A stretch of DNA of 64,000 nucleotides from Bacteroidaceae bacterium (GTDB taxonomy: Bacteria > Bacteroidota > Bacteroidia > Bacteroidales > Bacteroidaceae): assembly GCA_017427185.1 (NCBI GenBank), contig JAFRTJ010000030.1:124001-188000 (forward strand), written 5' to 3'. The position numbers were made by a program, and so were the translations under genes. Positions 61,272 through 64,000 of this stretch are shown here, piece after piece (within the stretch, counting starts at the first letter, position 1; every line of letters starts with the position of its first letter). The notes beneath the pieces are model-generated. The model did not search any database and was not told the origin of the DNA. It worked only from the letters and a program-made list of their open reading frames with translations.

Positions 61272-62840
61272 TTATGATTTTACCGCCTTGTATTTGGGAA
61301 CCAGTAATTTTAGGATGGTCCATCCTGCTATGTATGCGATAGCACAGTAACAGAAGATGATAAAGTATCCTGCAGGTTTACCTTGGAATCCCATGAAAGT
61401 CATTTGCGTCTGGTCGGCATAGTCAAAAAGTTGTCCGCTGAACTTGTTGATGCAGTAACTTCCAATACCACCAGCCATACCGTTAATACCAGTCATCGTT
61501 CCAACAGCTTTCTTGGGGAACAGGTCGCTTGCTACAGAGAAAAGGTTGGCAGACCATGACTGATGGGCAGCTCCGGCCAAGCCGATAATGATGACAGGAA
61601 ACCAATAGCTGTATGAACCAAGGGGTTGTGCGAATAGGGCTAACAGGGGCACAACGGCAAAGATGAACATGGCACGCAGGCGAGCATCGTAGGCATGCTG
61701 TCCTGTCCTGTTCATGATAATTGTGGGCAACTTGCCGCCGTAGATGGCCAGCATAGTGATAGCATAGAGTGTAAAAATGAGCAGCATGGCCGTGGGATTG
61801 TCTGAAGGTAGGTTATAGACATCGGAAATGTAAGCCGGTGTCCAGAACAAGAAAAACCACCATACACCATCCGTTACTAACTTGGCTAAGAAGATGGCCC
61901 AAGTCTGTGCCAGTTTATAGAAATTCCAAAATGGCAGGTTGAGCAGGATGAAGGCTAAAATGAGGAGCCATGCACTGAACACGAATGCACTAATCAGTAC
62001 CACTATGCCCAAAGTGAAATATATCCATGAGTTTGGTAGCATCGGGATAGTCCCCTTTTCTGGTGTGGCCTCTTTGGTTGTCTCTTTTTCGGCAACATCG
62101 TCTTGGTGGATGTAGACCAACTCCGCTTCGTTGACATACTTGTTCTCTTCCGGCTTCTGGTAGATAAAAATCCATGCACCGAGCCACAGGAACCCCAATG
62201 CGCCAATGATGATGAAAGCCATTTCCCATCCGTTGCCAACACCGATGTTCTTGAAGTAACGTGCAAGCAGAGGAATAGTTAACGGGGCTACCAAGGCACC
62301 GATGGTGCTGCCACTGTTGAAAATGCTGGTGGCATAAGCGCGGTCTTTCTTGGGGAAATACTCTGCCGTTACTTTAATGGCTGCGGGGAAATTACCACTC
62401 TCGCCCAGGCCGAGGACAAAGCGCGAAATCATGAAACAATATGTGCTTACCGTGCTGATAGCCAAAGCCACGTCGCCCGTAGCGGCAATCATCTCTTGTG
62501 TGCTGCCCAAATTGAGATGCCACATAGTAGCCAGGCCGCATAGGGCGTGCATGCAAGCACCAAGCGACCAGATGCCAATAGCCCACAAGTAACCTCTCTT
62601 TACACCAATCCAGTCCATGAAGCGGCCTGAGAATAGGTTTGCTATGGCATATACAATAGCGAAAACGGCTGCAATGTTGCCATAATCAGTGTCTGTCCAG
62701 TGAAAGTCAGGGGCTATGAAGTCCTTCCATGTTAACGATAGTACTTGGCGGTCCATGTAATTGATAGTAGTCGCCAGAAAGAGCATACCGCAAATTACCC
62801 AACGGTATTTTGTCATGCGTTCTTGATTAGTTCGGTTCAT
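61272..62840 (-). CDS. exuT: MFS hexuronate transporter (ExuT-like)
   Basis: 522 residues, about 12 membrane helices, with an enlarged central cytoplasmic loop (about 225-270) that holds ENKYVNEAELVYIHQDDVAEKET. The N-terminus YRWVICGMLFLATTINYMDRQVLS and the motif FSGRFMDWIGVKRGY place it in the anion:cation symporter/hexuronate branch of MFS. It is the first gene of the exuT-uxuA-uxuB-uxaC operon, which supports glucuronate or galacturonate as substrate. Confidence 0.9.
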   Translation of the reverse strand: MNRTNQERMTKYRWVICGMLFLATTINYMDRQVLSLTWKDFIAPDFHWTDTDYGNIAAVFAIVYAIANLFSGRFMDWIGVKRGYLWAIGIWSLGACMHALCGLATMWHLNLGSTQEMIAATGDVALAISTVSTYCFMISRFVLGLGESGNFPAAIKVTAEYFPKKDRAYATSIFNSGSTIGALVAPLTIPLLARYFKNIGVGNGWEMAFIIIGALGFLWLGAWIFIYQKPEENKYVNEAELVYIHQDDVAEKETTKEATPEKGTIPMLPNSWIYFTLGIVVLISAFVFSAWLLILAFILLNLPFWNFYKLAQTWAIFLAKLVTDGVWWFFLFWTPAYISDVYNLPSDNPTAMLLIFTLYAITMLAIYGGKLPTIIMNRTGQHAYDARLRAMFIFAVVPLLALFAQPLGSYSYWFPVIIIGLAGAAHQSWSANLFSVASDLFPKKAVGTMTGINGMAGGIGSYCINKFSGQLFDYADQTQMTFMGFQGKPAGYFIIFCYCAIAYIAGWTILKLLVPKYKAVKS

Positions 62841-62874
62841 GTTTTTTTGTAATAAATATGTATGATTCTTGTCA

Positions 62875-62882
62875 CAAATTTA
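62875..62882 (-). promoter_or_regulatory. Hexuronate operon promoter -7 box
   Basis: The minus strand reads TAAATTTG, 35 bases before the exuT ATG. It is divergent from the xylB promoter. Confidence 0.6.
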
Positions 62883-62968
62883 ACTTTTTATTTTGTGTTT
62901 CCCAATGCAATGATGTTTTTCTTGCATAAAATAATGCCTATTTTGATTGGGATTCCATATTTTATTAT

Positions 62969-62976
62969 TAAATTTG
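62969..62976 (+). promoter_or_regulatory. xylB promoter -7 box
   Basis: TAAATTTG followed by GCACA; ATG 63009 lies 33 bases downstream. Confidence 0.55.
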
Positions 62977-63008
62977 CACATTAAGCATGAAAATAAAACG
63001 CATAAATT

Positions 63009-64000
63009 ATGTATTTATTAGGTTTTGATATTGGTAGTTCATCTGTGAAAGCCAGTTTGGTAGATGTCAAGACTGGCAAATGTGTTATCACCTCTCATTA
63101 TCCCAAGACGGAAGCTCCTATCCAGAGTGCTCGTCGAGGATGGGCTGAGCAAAATCCAGAGGACTGGTGGGAGTATATCAAGCATGCTACCCATGATGTA
63201 ATGCATCCGTATGGAGTCAGTGCAAGTGATATCTCTTCAGTGGGCATCAGTTACCAGATGCATGGTTTGGTACTTCTTGACAAAGAAGGTGGGGTGATTC
63301 GTCCATCCATTATATGGTGCGATAGCCGTGCTGTGCCTCATGGTGATCGTGCTTTTCAGGAATTAGGTTCCGACTTTTGTCTAACCCATCTGCTTAATAG
63401 CCCAGGTAATTTCACAGCCAGCAAATTAGCATGGGTTCGTGAGAATGAGCCAGAGAATTTTGCACGAATTCATAAGTTCATGCTTCCTGGCGATTATGTG
63501 GCATATCGTATGACAGGCGAGATGCAGACCACCGTCAGTGGCCTCTCAGAGATGATGTTATGGGATTTCCGCGAGAATCGTGTCTGTGAGGAGTTGCTCA
63601 GTTTCTATGGAATCGACAAGAGTCTTGTACCTGATATTGTTCCAACGTTTGGCATTCAGGGGCGCATGACGCATCAGGCTGCTCAGGAATTAGGGCTCCG
63701 TTCGGGTATCCCTATCAGCTATCGGGCTGGTGATCAACCCAACAATGCCCTTTCCCTCAATGTGTTTAATCCTGGCGAAGTTGCTTCTACGGCAGGAACC
63801 AGTGGAGTCGTGTATGGTGTATTGGGAGATGTCAACTATGATTCCTTGAGTCGCGTTAATAATTTTGCTCATGTGAACCATACTGCAGATAATATCCGTC
63901 TTGGTGTGCTTTTGTGTATAAACGGAACGGGCATTCTCTATTCTTGGATAAAGCGTACGTTTGCCAACAACAGCAATTACAATCAGATGAACAGTTTGGC
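63009..64000 (+). CDS. xylB: Xylulokinase-like FGGY carbohydrate kinase (3' end beyond window)
   Basis: The first 330 residues are present; the gene runs off the right edge. The N-terminal actin-like fold has the phosphate-1 loop LGFDIGSSSVKASLVD (4-19), substrate-contacting SYQMHGLVLLD (about 81) and WCDSRA, and the FGGY signature region around GIPISYRAGDQPNNALSLNVFNPGEVASTAGTSGVVYG. The family phosphorylates D-xylulose to xylulose-5-phosphate; a related pentulose is possible. It is transcribed away from the hexuronate operon. Confidence 0.88.
   Translation, partial: MYLLGFDIGSSSVKASLVDVKTGKCVITSHYPKTEAPIQSARRGWAEQNPEDWWEYIKHATHDVMHPYGVSASDISSVGISYQMHGLVLLDKEGGVIRPSIIWCDSRAVPHGDRAFQELGSDFCLTHLLNSPGNFTASKLAWVRENEPENFARIHKFMLPGDYVAYRMTGEMQTTVSGLSEMMLWDFRENRVCEELLSFYGIDKSLVPDIVPTFGIQGRMTHQAAQELGLRSGIPISYRAGDQPNNALSLNVFNPGEVASTAGTSGVVYGVLGDVNYDSLSRVNNFAHVNHTADNIRLGVLLCINGTGILYSWIKRTFANNSNYNQMNSL

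Overview
The window looks like a chromosomal segment from a Bacteroidales bacterium, most probably Prevotellaceae (Prevotella/Segatella/Xylanibacter group). The grounds are the recurrent Bacteroidetes promoter box TAnnTTTG ahead of many genes, typical lipoprotein leaders (SC/GC lipoboxes), Bacteroidetes-restricted families, and a hexuronate and arabinoside degradation repertoire. The species is an inference; no rRNA is present.

Layout. (1) 1-2617, minus strand: start of a probable LolA-like gene and ftsK. (2) 2733-5086: DUF5063-like protein, a DEDD 3'-5' exonuclease and an RlmI-type rRNA methyltransferase, all overlapping. (3) 5193-5274: a promoter-to-terminator unit that looks like a small RNA or leader. 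(4) 5357-17118: nine genes with almost no spacing (nucleoside-type MFS transporter, rsmE, a DUF4836/DUF3352-like anchored protein, an ABC ATPase plus FtsX-like permease, an AmgK-like kinase fused to a RapZ C-terminal domain, MurU-like nucleotidyltransferase, mfd, tcdA). (5) 17119-18025: repeat-rich, AT-rich non-coding DNA, then tRNA-Ala(GGC). (6) 18228-24679: two secreted M6 metalloproteases, a secreted basic-secretory-protein-type metallopeptidase, and a secreted GH5-like protein made of two barrels, the second with both catalytic acids replaced. (7) 24714-27166, minus: cobU-cobT-cobS for cobalamin nucleotide-loop assembly. (8) 27402-30955: Cys-rich DUF1080 lipoprotein, 22-nt tandem repeats, Hsp20 behind a consensus sigma-54 promoter, and a DUF3843-like protein.

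(9) 31044-46522 is a genomic island at the 3' end of tRNA-Ser(TGA). Three copies of the tRNA 3' end (31044, 46190, 46436) each adjoin a different terminator hairpin, and two truncated integrase genes and a headless gene fragment sit at the edges. Cargo: a two-component pair (REC-Fis regulator without an AAA+ domain, kinase without a sensor domain), twin palindromic operators, and a GC-rich efflux cassette (TolC, HlyD, three FtsX/MacB-type permeases, ATPase). An AT-rich operon follows (Cro/CI-type regulator, AbiC-like membrane protein, DUF6864-like protein, coiled-coil membrane protein, small protein), which is the best candidate here for an undescribed, possibly anti-phage, system.

(10) 46612-53687, minus: a saccharide-utilisation operon without SusC/D (GH127, Gfo/Idh/MocA oxidoreductase, GH71/99-like protein, FAS1 lipoprotein). 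(11) 53712-57808: tldE, divergent fprA and tldD. (12) 57820-62840, minus: hexuronate operon exuT-uxuA-uxuB-uxaC, with a divergent xylulokinase gene running off the right edge.

All family assignments come from reading motifs in the translations; no database search was possible.
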